Below are positions 16,435-25,963 of a stretch of 37,941 nt of DNA, in pieces; position 1 is the stretch's first letter; every line of letters starts with the position of its first letter. The position numbers and the translations under genes are program-made. Origin of the DNA: Leptolyngbyaceae cyanobacterium CSU_1_4 (lineage in GTDB: Bacteria > Cyanobacteriota > Cyanobacteriia > Elainellales > Elainellaceae); NCBI GenBank assembly GCA_012034615.1, contig JAAUPA010000015.1, positions 1-37,941 of the forward strand, in the 5' to 3' direction. The notes beneath the pieces are model-generated. The model made no database searches, was not told the DNA's origin, and worked only from the letters and a program-made list of their open reading frames with translations.

Positions 16435-19241
16435 ATGGGTTCGCAAAGAGAATCATTAAGCTATAACAAACAACTCGTTGCCCTAGAACTTGCGCTTCAA
16501 GCTCTAGGGGCAGAGGAGACTGAAGAGGGGTTGATTCGGGTCACTTTAGAGTATCTGAAGTCAGAATTGCAATATGCCTTGACATGGCTGGGTCGGTTCG
16601 ATCGCAGCAGTCATCAGCTTTTGGGCAAAGGTGGCAATTGTTCAACCGGAGATCCAAGCTTTTTTAAGCAACGATTTACAGTAGCGCCGGGCAGCTTATT
16701 GGAGCAGGTGCTGGTGCAGCAACACCCCTTAGGAATTCCAAATTTACAAGAAGAATCTAGAGCTGGCGAGTGGAGCATTGCGGCTCGAAAGTTCAATATT
16801 CAAGGAACGGTAATTTTTCCAATTCGCTATAAAAACACCTGTCTTGGCGTAGTTTTGCTAGGTTCGGCACTGTGGGGCACTTCTCCCCACGCTGAGGAAA
16901 AACTCGGCTGTCGATGATTTTGGGCGGGTTGGCAAAGTCGCTTTATGTCTTAGAGGCAGAGCAGCAGCGGCAACAGGTGAAGCGCCTCGACGAACCCTTG
17001 TTAAATCTTTTACCCAAACTGCGATCGCTTCCCAATCTGCAAAGACAGCTTGAGGCGATCGTAGACGAAACCCATCGCTTTGTGATGCCCCATCGCACCA
17101 GCATTTATTGGTACGAACGCAAAGGGCGTTATTTCTGGAAGCGATTGGGCAATCGGGGCATCGGCTTTATGGCGAGAGAAGGGAAACAGCCATCCGAAGA
17201 GATTTCAGTTCAGGAAGTCACGAGCTTTTACTATGGGATGGGTGCAGATCAACTCATCTCGGTAGACGCGGTGGAAGCGTTGTCGCGGGCAGATCAGACC
17301 GGACGACTGATGCAAATGATTCAGGCGCGATCGCTGATTGCGGCTCCTATTCTTTATCAAGGAGAACTACTAGGCTTTTTGTCTGTAGAAAGCAATAAAG
17401 CCCAAATTTGGACAGAGGAAGAAAAAAGTTTTGTGCGCGGGGCTGCCCATTTGGTCGGGCTGACTGCCCCGTTAGAGCGCGTAGAAGAGACTCTTCAACA
17501 AGTCAAACTCGATCAACACTTAACGGCTGAGGTGTCGCGCGCACTTTACAGCGAAGAAGACTGGCAAAGTAGCCTCAAAAAATGTACCGAACAACTCTGC
17601 CAAAGATTTAAGGTGGAACGGTTTTTGGTGTTGCTTTACAACAAAGATTTGAAAAAATTTGAAATTATTTATCAACATCAAGTTCCGGGCAAACGTCGCC
17701 CCTTGCCTACTGTTTTAGACCCACTGGATTCCGTCGATTGGCAAATGTTGGAGCGAAGTTTAGAGGCGATCGCCATTGAGAACTTAGACCATGATTTAAA
17801 GCTAGTGGCATGGCGCAAAACGGTTTTAGACCTAGGAATGCGATCGTTACTCGTTTGCAGCACCTCAGTGGGCAAGCCCCCCGAAGGACTGATGATCCTT
17901 GGCGATGATACAGCACGGAGTTGGAGCCAAGTTGAGCGAGATCTATTCCGAACAGTCAGCCAGCAAATAGGCTTATTGACCCATCAAATTCAGCTTCAGC
18001 GACAAACCGACCAACTGCAAAAGAACTATCAGTCAGTTCAGTGGGGGCTCACCACCTTTCGGCAAACTCAGGATCTAGCGCGCCTAGAGCAAGTTGCGAC
18101 TCAGCAAATTGCCAAAATTCTACAAGCCCCCTTGGTTGCGCTTTTAACTTGGCAGCCCGGTCGAACGTCGGCTCGGGTTGTGGCACCGGTTGTTAATCAG
18201 CAGCAGTTTGGCTTGATTACCGATCTTTTAATTCCCACCCAAACCGATGCTTTGATTCAAGCTGCACTTCAAGCCGATGGACTGATATCGCTGGCTCAGG
18301 ACGAAATTTCACCCGAAACTCGCTATTGGCTCAGCGGTTGTGAAGGGGGTCAGGTTTTAGCCATGGCGCTTCGGACTGCGCCTGAGCATGAACCCACAGG
18401 GATCCTTTTAGTGGGCGATCGCCAAACCCGTACCTGGACAGACCATCAGCTCAATGTCCTAGGCATTTTGGCAAGTCAATTGGCATGGTGTCGGCGTAAC
18501 CTAGGTTTGACCACCAGTCTAGCCATTCAAAAAGAAACCTTAGAACAGCTCAACTGGTACAAACAACGCCGCCTAGAAGAGGTTTATCGCATTTTGGGCA
18601 TGGGCGTTCGGCGGCTGAACGAACTGCCCAACCAGCAAGATACCGCCTCAAATCTGCGCCATCCCCAAATTCTTCGCTACCTCGGTAGCACTCTTTCCGC
18701 TATGGCTCCGCTGCTAAAACATGAGCAATGGCAATTCCATGAGCTGGATGCCTCTATTTCCCTAGCTAGTTTATTAAAGCAAGCCCTAGAGAGAGTGGAC
18801 GGGGTCTTTAAACAGCGTCAGCTTTGGCTCCAAGTCCACAACGAGGTCAGTCTTAACCTCAACGGTGACATTGCCAAAATTGAATTCATCCTGCACGAAA
18901 TCTTAATTCTTGCCTGTGCCCGTTCTCCGGTGGGTGGACGCTTAGATGTTTGGTGCCGCCAGAAGGATGAAAACTTTCTAGATCTCTCTGTGACAGACCA
19001 AGGTCGATTAGACCCTCAGTTGGTGGCGGCATTACAAGCTGGGCGATCGCCCGATCTGCTGCTGCCCTCAGTGTTAAACCAACCGCCCGGACTGCACCTC
19101 GCCATCTGTCGGGATTTGATGCAGCGGATTGGCGGCGAATTCAATCTATCCACCCTGGAAGACCATCGCAGCTTGAGCAGCCTTGTGATTCCGCTCATCT
19201 CTAAAATGCCAACAGCAAAATTGACTGAGATTCAAGCTTAG
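16435..19241 (+). CDS. Multi-GAF-domain protein with degenerate histidine-kinase C-terminus (frameshifted)
   Basis: A soluble sensor-like protein of about 935 residues. The frame breaks at 16906-16907, where GG should be GGG; the fix joins HAEEKLG to LSMILGGLAKSLYVLE. At least three GAF-like regions can be read: about 20-160, about 190-360 (RFVMPHRTSIYWYER, SLIAAPILYQGELLGFLSVES) and about 370-530 (FKVERFLVLLYNKD, RSLLVCSTSVGKPPEGLMIL). A fourth degenerate one probably follows. The C-terminus resembles a HATPase: an N-box-like stretch (IEFILHEILILACA), then LSVTDQGRLDP and PGLHLAICRDLMQRIGG. The helix where the phospho-accepting His should be (NWYKQRRLEEVYRILGMG) has no His. It may therefore be a non-phosphorylating sensor or scaffold. 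Ligand unknown. Confidence 0.78.
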
Positions 19242-19257
19242 AACGCCAGATACTTTT

Positions 19258-19322
19258 ATGGCTTAGCTTTCATGGCTTAGCTTTCATGGCTTAGCTTTCA
19301 TGGCTTAGCTTTTATGGCTTAG
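19258..19322. repeat. 14-bp tandem array between convergent genes
   Basis: ATGGCTTAGCTTTY occurs four times in full and once in part (19258, 19272, 19286, 19300, 19314). It fills most of the 70-base gap between the convergent GAF-protein and mrdA genes and contains the mrdA stop codon (19312-19314). There is no hairpin-plus-T terminator here. Confidence 0.9.
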
Positions 19323-21122
19323 TAGAGGGTTTAGGTTTTGCTTGCCGGAAGAAAACCTTGTAGACTTCGTGGGCAATGGGGATCGCTGCCACACCGCCGT
19401 AGCCACCGTTTTCAACCACGACCGCGATCGCCATCTGCGGCTTGTCGTAGGGTGCATATCCCACATACATGGCGTTAGGCTCCCGACCCGGACCCACCTC
19501 AGCCGTCCCGGTTTTTCCTGCGGTTAAAGGAATAGAGCCATCATTGAGGCTTTGTCCTGTGCCTTTTTGCACCACCGCGACCAAACCTTGTTGAATGGTT
19601 CTAACGGTTTCTGGAGAAAGACCGGTGGCAACTCGCTGGGCGATCGCCGCTTGCTTATCGCTCATCAGTAAATGGGGTTGAACCTGCCAGCCTTGGTTGG
19701 CGATCGCCGCCACCATCACCGCCAATTCCAGGGGCGTTGCTTGCGCCAGTCCTTGCCCAATAGACATACTGACCGTATCGCCGCCGTACCAGGGTTCGCC
19801 GTAGAGTTTTTCCTTCGTGGCAGGCGTAGGAAGGCTGCCGCGAGTCTCTCCTTCTAACCCAGATGGGTTGAACCAATGCCCAGCTTTTTGCCCCATATTG
19901 AGATGGCTTCCGGGCCCGTTTTCAACCCAATTTGGTAAAAAAAGGTGTTACTGCTAAAGGCAAAGGCATCTAAAAAGCCAATCACACCATAGCCCGAATT
20001 ACCATGTTCCCAGAACTGGGTATCGCCCATACTAATAAACGCAGAGGTCATCAGCGTGGAATTAGGAGAAAAATGTCCCGATTCCATGCCTGCTGCTGCC
20101 GTCACAATTTTGAAGGTACTGCCGGGGGGATAGCCTTGAAGAGCCCGATTGAGAAACGGCTGATCGCCAGACTGGAGACGCTGCCAATCTTGATCGGAAA
20201 CCCGTCGAGTAAACGCACCCGGATCAAACGTGGGCGAACTCGCCATGACCAACACTTCGCCCGTGTTGACATCGATCGCCACGACGGCTCCCCGTCTGCC
20301 ATTGAGCGCCTTTTCGGCTGCCTGCTGCATGTCCATATTCAGGGTTAGCTTCACGTCGCGCCCACCCACCGCCGGTTCAATGCCCAATAGCCTAGTTTCT
20401 TTATCGCGGGCATCGACCTCCACCATGCGCTTGCCCCACTGACCTTCTAACTCGGCATTGGCTAAACGCTCCACGCCCATTTGTCCCACAATCATGCCGC
20501 TGGGGTAATTAGGATGAGCTTTGATATCGGCTTCAGAGGCTTCGCCAATGTAGCCCAACACATGGGCGGCTAGTCCGTTACTGGCGTAAGAACGGGTCGA
20601 ACCGACAAAGACCTCAACTCCGGGAAGCTGCTCTTCTTGTTCTGCCAAAGATACGATCGCCGTAGGGCTAATTTGCTGACTAATGCGAACCGGCAAAACC
20701 GAGTTGTAGCCTCCTTTCTGTTTTTGGATGTGCTCCAAAATTTCTTTTGCCGAAATGCCTAGAATCGGGCTGAGTTTAAGGGCGCTTTGCTGCCACTGTT
20801 CAGGGCTTTGTTGCCGGGGCCAGAGATAGACTCCATGGGAAATTCGGTTGCTGGCTAACAGCTTGCCGTTGCGATCGCGGATATTCCCCCGGTCGGCAGG
20901 TAACGGCATAGGGCGAATGCGATTCTGTTCAGCAAGCTGGGCATTGGTTTTGCCTTGAACAAGCTGGAGCTGACCCAGCCGCAAGACACACACGCCCATG
21001 AGAAGGGTGATGCCTCCCATAAAAAATGCCGATCGCCAGAGAATACTTTCTCGCCCCCCCGATCGTTTGACCAGAGATGCCGTGAAACGCTTGTTAGAAG
21101 AACGAGGAATACTACTAGCCAT
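19312..21122 (-). CDS. mrdA: Penicillin-binding protein 2 (elongation transpeptidase, frameshifted)
   Basis: The class B PBP transpeptidase of the rod system, which works with RodA and MreBCD in side-wall synthesis. The start is ATG 21122 (MASSIPRSSNKRFTASLVKR); an upstream in-frame start at 21239 would add 39 atypical residues. One membrane helix lies at about 30-50. The dimerisation domain (PADRGNIRDRNGKLLASNR) is followed by the transpeptidase with SxxK (PPGSTFKI, Ser335), SxN (SSNTFF, about 390) and KTG (AGKTGTAEV). The frame breaks at 19858-19860, where CCC should be CCCC; the fix joins KKLGIGSTHLG to LEGETRGSLPTP. The rebuilt length is about 603 residues, as expected. The last residues (KPKPSTKP) run into the 14-bp array. 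Confidence 0.9.
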
Positions 21123-21449
21123 GCACAATAACCCCGACACATCTCTGATGCTTGACAAATACTTGAAAGCCGCGAGCTTGAAATCCGCGATGTTGATAGG
21201 TTTCCCACAAAAACAACTGCGCCCAACGCCCCCAAGCAACCGGGTTGTGCCTCAGGGAGAGCCTTAAATCCCTGTCCTGAGAGTAGAGAGTAGCTCTAGT
21301 ATCGGGCGGGGCTGTCAATTCAGTTTGATACTCCACAATATCTTTACCAAATCTGCACGGGAGCAGATTGCGCCAATGAATTAGATCGTTAAAGTGCTGC
21401 TATAGGGGAGAATAGGACAGAAATAATCGACCGTGCTCCTCGCCCCCCT
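21123..21449. other. Divergent promoter region of mrdA and the STAS antagonist
   Basis: About 327 bases with no convincing gene. The open frame upstream of mrdA (to 21239) is judged to be leader. Before the STAS gene, CTATAGG at about 21399-21405 could be part of a -10 element about 45 bases before the ATG, but no matching -35 is clear. Confidence 0.4.
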
Positions 21450-21776
21450 ATGGATACGAATATCAAAGTGATTCAACCTGCTGGTGTACTAGATGGGAAC
21501 CAGACTCACCAACTTCGAGGAGAACTGAACGACGTGGTTGGAACTGGGGCAAGGCTAATCTTGGTAGACTTGACCCATGTCACGTTTATGGATAGTTCTG
21601 GGCTAGCAGCCCTGGTGACTGCTTTTAAAACCGTTCGTTCTACGGGCGGTAAGCTGTGTGTGTGCTCGGTCAACCAACAGGTCAGAATGTTGTTTGAACT
21701 AACTAGTATGGATCGGGTCTTTGAAATTTTTGTAGATCAGGAACATTTTATTAAAACGCTTACTCCAGAAGTATAA
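21450..21776 (+). CDS. STAS-domain anti-sigma factor antagonist (RsbV/SpoIIAA type)
   Basis: 108 residues forming a single STAS domain. The phosphorylatable serine lies in VTFMDSSGLAALV, the family hallmark, and the sequence ends in an ordinary STAS C-terminal helix (SMDRVFEIFVDQEHFIKTL). In partner switching the unphosphorylated form binds and removes an anti-sigma kinase; phosphorylation by that kinase inactivates it. A PP2C phosphatase gene lies convergently 5 bases away, and an RsbW-like ATPase gene follows at 23092, so all three roles are encoded together. Confidence 0.9.
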   Translation: MDTNIKVIQPAGVLDGNQTHQLRGELNDVVGTGARLILVDLTHVTFMDSSGLAALVTAFKTVRSTGGKLCVCSVNQQVRMLFELTSMDRVFEIFVDQEHFIKTLTPEV

Positions 21777-21781
21777 ACGGA

Positions 21782-22912
21782 TTAATTAAAGTTGACCCGC
21801 AGTAAAGATAAATCGTCGTCAAATGTCTCAATGCCACTCATTTGTTGGATGGTGGTTAGAACTTCGTCTAGGTTAACAGTGGTTTCTAGCTCCACTAATG
21901 TTTTGGCGAACTCATTTAGCCCCCACGACTGATGGTCGGGCTGGCTAATGTCATACACGCCATCGCTGAAAATATACAGTGTGCTGTTTTTTGGAATGGT
22001 TTGGCGATCGCTAACAAACGTTGCCTCAGTTAACATGCCGATTGGAAAGTTGGGTGTTTTGAGTTGATCCACTTCCATCAGCCCGTCAGCAGTTTGAGAT
22101 CTTAAAATAGCGGGCGGATGCCCTGCACTGGCGTAGGTTAGCTGACGCTTAATTTGGTTGTACACGCCATACCAAATCGTAAAATATTTATCGTTTTGTT
22201 GGCTCATTTGAAACGATTCATTTAATGCCCTTAAAACATCATGAGGTTGATAAAAATTTACATCAGGTAAAGACTGTAATCGCAAAATATTGAGAATTAA
22301 ACTAGAGGGCAACGCCGCGCCTAAACCATGTCCAGAAACATCTAGTAAATACATCACTAAGTAATCTGGATCAAGCCAAAAATAGTCAAAGCAGTCGCCG
22401 CCTAGTTGGCGAGAAGGAATGAATCGAGCGTCGATGCTCACAGAACCTTGCAACGGCTTAGGTAGTAGCGATCGCATGTAGGTAGCTGCCTCAGCGAGTT
22501 CGGCTTCTAGCAATTGCTTTTGGCTCTGTAAGTCTTGGCTTAATTGCTGTAACCGTAATCCTGCCCGAACTCGCGCCTGTAATTCTCCAATGTTAATAGG
22601 CTTGGAAAGGAAATCATCTGCGCCGGTATCTAGCCCTTGAATGCGATCGGCAACACCCCCCCGCGCTGTTAGCAAAATAAAGAAGGTAGTAGATAAGTTG
22701 GGATTAGCTCTAACTTGGCGACAGACCTCTAATCCATCCACAATGGGCATAATCCAATCACAAATAATCATGGCGGGCTGGAGCCGTTGAGCTTGCTCAA
22801 TGCCTTCTTGTCCATTCGTGGCTAGAACCACTTCATGCCCCTGATTTTGTAATGCTTTCTTAATTAAAAGTCGAATTACGGAGTCATCATCAATAACCAG
22901 AATCTTTGACAT
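21782..22912 (-). CDS. Response regulator with PP2C-type (RsbU/SpoIIE) phosphatase domain
   Basis: 376 residues. The N-terminal receiver domain (1-120) has the acidic pocket VIDDDSV, the phospho-acceptor Asp in ICDWIMPIVDG and the conserved Lys in LSKPINIGELQ. A coiled-coil linker (about 125-150) leads to a PP2C/SpoIIE phosphatase (about 165-376) with metal-binding motifs GGDCFDY, LLDVSGHGLGAAL and FSDGVYD, and DDDLSLL at the end. A histidine kinase elsewhere would control dephosphorylation of the neighbouring STAS protein through the receiver. It ends 5 bases from the convergent STAS gene. Confidence 0.93.
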   Translation of the reverse strand: MSKILVIDDDSVIRLLIKKALQNQGHEVVLATNGQEGIEQAQRLQPAMIICDWIMPIVDGLEVCRQVRANPNLSTTFFILLTARGGVADRIQGLDTGADDFLSKPINIGELQARVRAGLRLQQLSQDLQSQKQLLEAELAEAATYMRSLLPKPLQGSVSIDARFIPSRQLGGDCFDYFWLDPDYLVMYLLDVSGHGLGAALPSSLILNILRLQSLPDVNFYQPHDVLRALNESFQMSQQNDKYFTIWYGVYNQIKRQLTYASAGHPPAILRSQTADGLMEVDQLKTPNFPIGMLTEATFVSDRQTIPKNSTLYIFSDGVYDISQPDHQSWGLNEFAKTLVELETTVNLDEVLTTIQQMSGIETFDDDLSLLRVNFN

Positions 22913-23091
22913 AAAAAATGATTTACTTTAACTGGTTTTTAACGTTTATATAGATGAAATAGATAGGTTAGTATGAAAGGTAGAGCATAACAACTTTAGA
23001 TAGCTTGAGAGACGAAGAAGGAAAATGCTTCTTGCTGAATCAATTCGTTGTAAAAAATCATTCATCTCTTTAAATTATTTGGAAGCTCAAA

Positions 23092-23562
23092 ATGAAATTG
23101 CGAAACGTGATTTCGGCAGATTTCTGCCCCTTAGATCCCCCACAAAGAGTAAAAATCTTAGTTCGGACTGATCTCAGCCTCTTAGCACAAGTATTAGATT
23201 GGTTCGATCAATTCAAACACCCTACTTTACCGCACGCGGTCTGGTTACAGTGTCAATTGGCTCTGGCAGAAGGATTTACTAATGCGGTTCGGCACGCACA
23301 TCAGGGAAAACCCTTAGAGGTTCCCATCGAGATTGAAGTCAGTACCCGCAGTCAGGCGATCGAAATCCGCATTTGGGATCAGGGATCAGGTTTTGATTTG
23401 GAACGTTCTCTTAACGCAGTGCCAGCATTCATCGATTTACTGGCAGAGGGAGGGCGAGGGCTAAAGATTATCGAAAAAACTTCTGACGTGTTTAGCTACA
23501 CTCGGACTGCCGATCAGCGGAATTGTTTGCTAATTATTAGAAATTATCCGCCGCAAGCTTGA
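23092..23562 (+). CDS. Anti-sigma regulatory factor, RsbW-like serine kinase ATPase
   Basis: 156 residues of GHKL ATPase fold. The N-box is ALAEGFTNAVRHAH, the G1 box WDQGSGFD, and the G2 region LAEGGRGLKIIEKTSDVF. Such proteins bind either a sigma factor (or another output protein) or the STAS antagonist, and phosphorylate the latter. The ATG at 23092 follows a GGAAG site by about 8 bases. It is divergent from the RR-PP2C gene across 179 bases. The output target is not encoded in the window. Confidence 0.88.
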   Translation: MKLRNVISADFCPLDPPQRVKILVRTDLSLLAQVLDWFDQFKHPTLPHAVWLQCQLALAEGFTNAVRHAHQGKPLEVPIEIEVSTRSQAIEIRIWDQGSGFDLERSLNAVPAFIDLLAEGGRGLKIIEKTSDVFSYTRTADQRNCLLIIRNYPPQA

Positions 23563-23655
23563 GATTCAGCCTAGTTAGATTCAGCCCCGTTTAAGATTAG
23601 CCAAGCTGAAGATCCTTGAAAACTGGGTTCGGTCTTTACAGCAGAGCCCCCTACG

Positions 23656-23811
23656 TCATTCTCCAAACAGCCAAGAGAAGAGGATGCCGCCTAAGACCAA
23701 GCTCAACCAAACGGGTAAGTGGCAGGAGACCCAGAGATTGAGGGGAAAGGTGATCATGGCTTGGGTCAGCCAGACGCTGAGGAAGAGGCAGGCAATGAAG
23801 ATGAAGGGCAT
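23656..23811 (-). CDS. Small membrane protein of 51 residues
   Basis: A short frame starting MPFIFIACLFLSVWLTQAMI and ending GGILFSWLFGE. Two hydrophobic segments (about 2-22 and 33-49) suggest a two-helix membrane protein with a short loop. The ATG lies 8 bases after the methyltransferase stop on the same strand, so the two are probably co-transcribed. The overlapping 70-residue frame in another phase (23651-23863) lacks such a pattern. Small proteins of this style occur in cyanobacteria, but I cannot assign a function. Confidence 0.55.
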   Translation of the reverse strand: MPFIFIACLFLSVWLTQAMITFPLNLWVSCHLPVWLSLVLGGILFSWLFGE

Positions 23812-23819
23812 GGTTCAGC

Positions 23820-24485
23820 TCACGGTTTTTTGACTTGAATGGCTTGAAGACTGCCGCCTGCATAAAGGGTGCGCGCTGTTTCTAACTTCGTCTCTTCGCA
23901 GAGATGGCTAGGGTCGCCACCCACGAAACCCGCCTGATGTAACAGATCGAGGAGATTGGTGTGCAGCAACTGCCAGGACGTTTCAGTTTCAAACAGGAGC
24001 AGAAACAGATAAAGCCCTGGAACGAATAAGGGATTTGTGGGAGCGTGGAAATCTACCAAGGTAAACGTTCCACCTGGCTTGAGCACCCGATACACTTCTT
24101 GTAGAATTTGACGAAGTTGATCGGGTTTCATCTCGTGAAGGGCGGCACTGGTATGAACCAAGTCAAACTGCTCATCTGAAAAGGGCATTGCTTCAGCCCA
24201 GCCTTCTACATAAGTTGCCGTTGGAACATGGTGCTGTGCTCGTTGAAGGGATCGGGGAGAAGCATCTAAGCCAATGACCTGGGAGAAGCGATCGACCAGA
24301 TAGGCAGTTGCCTGACCACTGCCGCAGCACAGATCGAGAACCTGCATGTTGGGCAGGATAGGAATATTTTTGAGGGCAAGCTGACGAAAGTTGGCTTCAC
24401 CGCCCACGGTTAAAGCAGCAAGGCGGCTGATTCCGTCGTATAGCCATTGATAGCGGTAGCTCCAGTCTCGAAGAATCGTTGCCAT
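23820..24485 (-). CDS. Class I SAM-dependent methyltransferase
   Basis: 221 residues. The SAM-binding motif I is VLDLCCGSGQATAYLV, the acidic loop VIGLDASP, motif II FDLVHTSAALHEM, and motif III LKPGGTFTLVDFH, a standard UbiE-like arrangement. The N-terminal part (YQWLYDGISRLAALTVGGE) and the C-terminal hydrophobic stretch (PGLYLFLLLFETE) suggest membrane contact or a lipid-like substrate, but the target is not known. It is followed by the 51-residue membrane-protein gene and preceded by the recombinase gene, all on the minus strand. Confidence 0.85.
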   Translation of the reverse strand: MATILRDWSYRYQWLYDGISRLAALTVGGEANFRQLALKNIPILPNMQVLDLCCGSGQATAYLVDRFSQVIGLDASPRSLQRAQHHVPTATYVEGWAEAMPFSDEQFDLVHTSAALHEMKPDQLRQILQEVYRVLKPGGTFTLVDFHAPTNPLFVPGLYLFLLLFETETSWQLLHTNLLDLLHQAGFVGGDPSHLCEETKLETARTLYAGGSLQAIQVKKP

Positions 24486-24528
24486 GGGGGTGTTGTCGAT
24501 TTTCTGTTTGTAAGCAAGCCTTTTAGTT

Positions 24529-25749
24529 TTAGCGAATATCCCGGTTCCGTAGAGCTGCTTCTACTGCCATCTGTTGGTCGCGCCGGGTAATCCAACGGTG
24601 ATAGGTGCGAGTGTGGATGGCGACCGAGTGACCCATCATGCGGGCTGCAACGGTGTCCGGTAAGCCAAAGTGAATGGTGCGGACTGCCCAGGCATGGCGG
24701 AGATCGTAGGGAGAAAAGGGAATTTGGTAGCGGCGAAACTGGTTGGTGACCAGTTGACCGATGCGTTGCAGAGTGGTTTGGCTCAAATCGGTGGTGACTG
24801 CTGGAAGCTTGCCTTGACGAAGGTTAAATTGTTCTACCCATTCTGGAAAGAAGGGCCAGACCTCGTGGTGGCCTGTTTTGGTCGTGCTCAGGACTTCAAT
24901 CATGGCGCTAGAATCGTGCGCTAAGGCGCTGTAGTCGCAGAAGAAAACTTCGTGGTTTCTCAGTCCGTAGGTTGCCATGATGCCGTAGACGAATTGCCAA
25001 TTTGGGTTTTTGATGTGGTGGAAGGTGTCGATGATTTGGAGGTCGGTGGGGAGGCTCCGCATTTGGGTATGGTTGGGGCTGTAGTTGCCCCAAAGTTTTT
25101 TGAGGTCGGTGGGAAGTTCGAGGTGAAGAAACTTGGCGAGGGCGACGAGGGCAGTGCCACAAATTTGGCGGCTGCGAGAGTTGGCTTCTGTGGCTTGGAT
25201 GGTGGCGCAAATGGCTTCGGCGAGGCTGAGCTGGGTATGAGATTGGGCGATCGCTGCCAATTTTTTCAGGTAAGGGGCATAGGCTTTTTCCCAGGTTGTT
25301 TTTGCTGAAGCACCGCTTTTTTCTGCAAAAAAATGCTGTTCAAAGGCTGCTATTTTCTCCGCTAAATCCATTTGGCTCAGTCGTCCGCCGCCTGTCACGG
25401 GTAGATATTGCCGCCAGTCGAAGGCATTTTGAATGAGTTGAGCCGCAATGATTTTCACTTCCTGTTCGGCTTGCTTGAGCCCAGCCGGAGTTGCCGGAAC
25501 GTTGAGGCTGAGGCGCTGTTGGTGCGATCGCAGCCTAGGGCTACCCGGACGAGGCGGCAAAACTCCTCTGAGGCTGAGCTTTTGTCCGCGGCGCTCGATC
25601 TGAAACCCCATTTGAGCCATTTTTAACCGTTGATTCACCTGAACCAGGCGGTCATCCATGCCAGTATTCTGAGTATTTTGAGTATTCTGAGAAGTTCTCG
25701 GGGTTGAAGCTTTTAGCGGTTGATTGGGCATTTCATCTGGCTTTGACAA
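24529..25749 (-). CDS. Tyrosine-type site-specific recombinase/integrase-like protein
   Basis: 406 residues. The C-terminal catalytic domain shows the first Arg (TYGLRNHEV), the beta-hairpin Lys (TTKTGHHEV), the second Arg (PYDLRHAWAVR), the His (MMGHSVAIH) and the Tyr (TRTYHRW). The position usually His in the HxxR motif is Tyr here (YDLR). The N-terminal part has a low-complexity NTQNTQNT stretch coded by a 9-base tandem repeat (about 25660-25690), then a basic region (about 30-110). There are no phage genes, att repeats or tRNA beside it. It therefore looks like a resident chromosomal recombinase rather than part of a current prophage. Confidence 0.78.
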   Translation of the reverse strand: MSKPDEMPNQPLKASTPRTSQNTQNTQNTGMDDRLVQVNQRLKMAQMGFQIERRGQKLSLRGVLPPRPGSPRLRSHQQRLSLNVPATPAGLKQAEQEVKIIAAQLIQNAFDWRQYLPVTGGGRLSQMDLAEKIAAFEQHFFAEKSGASAKTTWEKAYAPYLKKLAAIAQSHTQLSLAEAICATIQATEANSRSRQICGTALVALAKFLHLELPTDLKKLWGNYSPNHTQMRSLPTDLQIIDTFHHIKNPNWQFVYGIMATYGLRNHEVFFCDYSALAHDSSAMIEVLSTTKTGHHEVWPFFPEWVEQFNLRQGKLPAVTTDLSQTTLQRIGQLVTNQFRRYQIPFSPYDLRHAWAVRTIHFGLPDTVAARMMGHSVAIHTRTYHRWITRRDQQMAVEAALRNRDIR

Positions 25750-25776
25750 CTAACGGTAGACAGGGCGGCGCTCAAT

Positions 25777-25818
25777 CTTAAATCTAGTAAAAATTGGCTT
25801 AAATCTAGTAAAAATTGG
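25777..25818. repeat. 21-bp perfect tandem duplication
   Basis: A 21-base unit beginning CTTAAATCTAG occurs at 25777-25797 and again directly at 25798-25818, in the 214-base gap between the divergent recombinase gene and hemH. It may lie in the recombinase promoter region. Confidence 0.9.
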
Positions 25819-25963
25819 GACGAGATCTACGAGAGACCTGCACGAGGTCGCGCTGAATAGACTTTCTCTAACTTTTTTCTGCGTAAGTGCTATCAGGCTA
25901 GCGAAAATAAGATTCCTTTATTGTTAAAATCAGTTACATATATTAAAGGAAACGGTGATCACA

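Noticed and set aside
19258-19322. Possible CRISPR array
   Set aside because: The 14-bp units are in direct contact with no spacers, and no cas genes are present.
23651-23863. 70-residue minus-strand frame overlapping the methyltransferase end
   Set aside because: It overlaps the conserved methyltransferase C-terminus and lacks a hydrophobic or family pattern; the 51-residue frame in another phase is better supported.
24529-25749. Recombinase as a sign of a prophage or integrated island
   Set aside because: No phage, plasmid or cargo genes, tRNA or att-like repeats adjoin it; neighbours are housekeeping genes.
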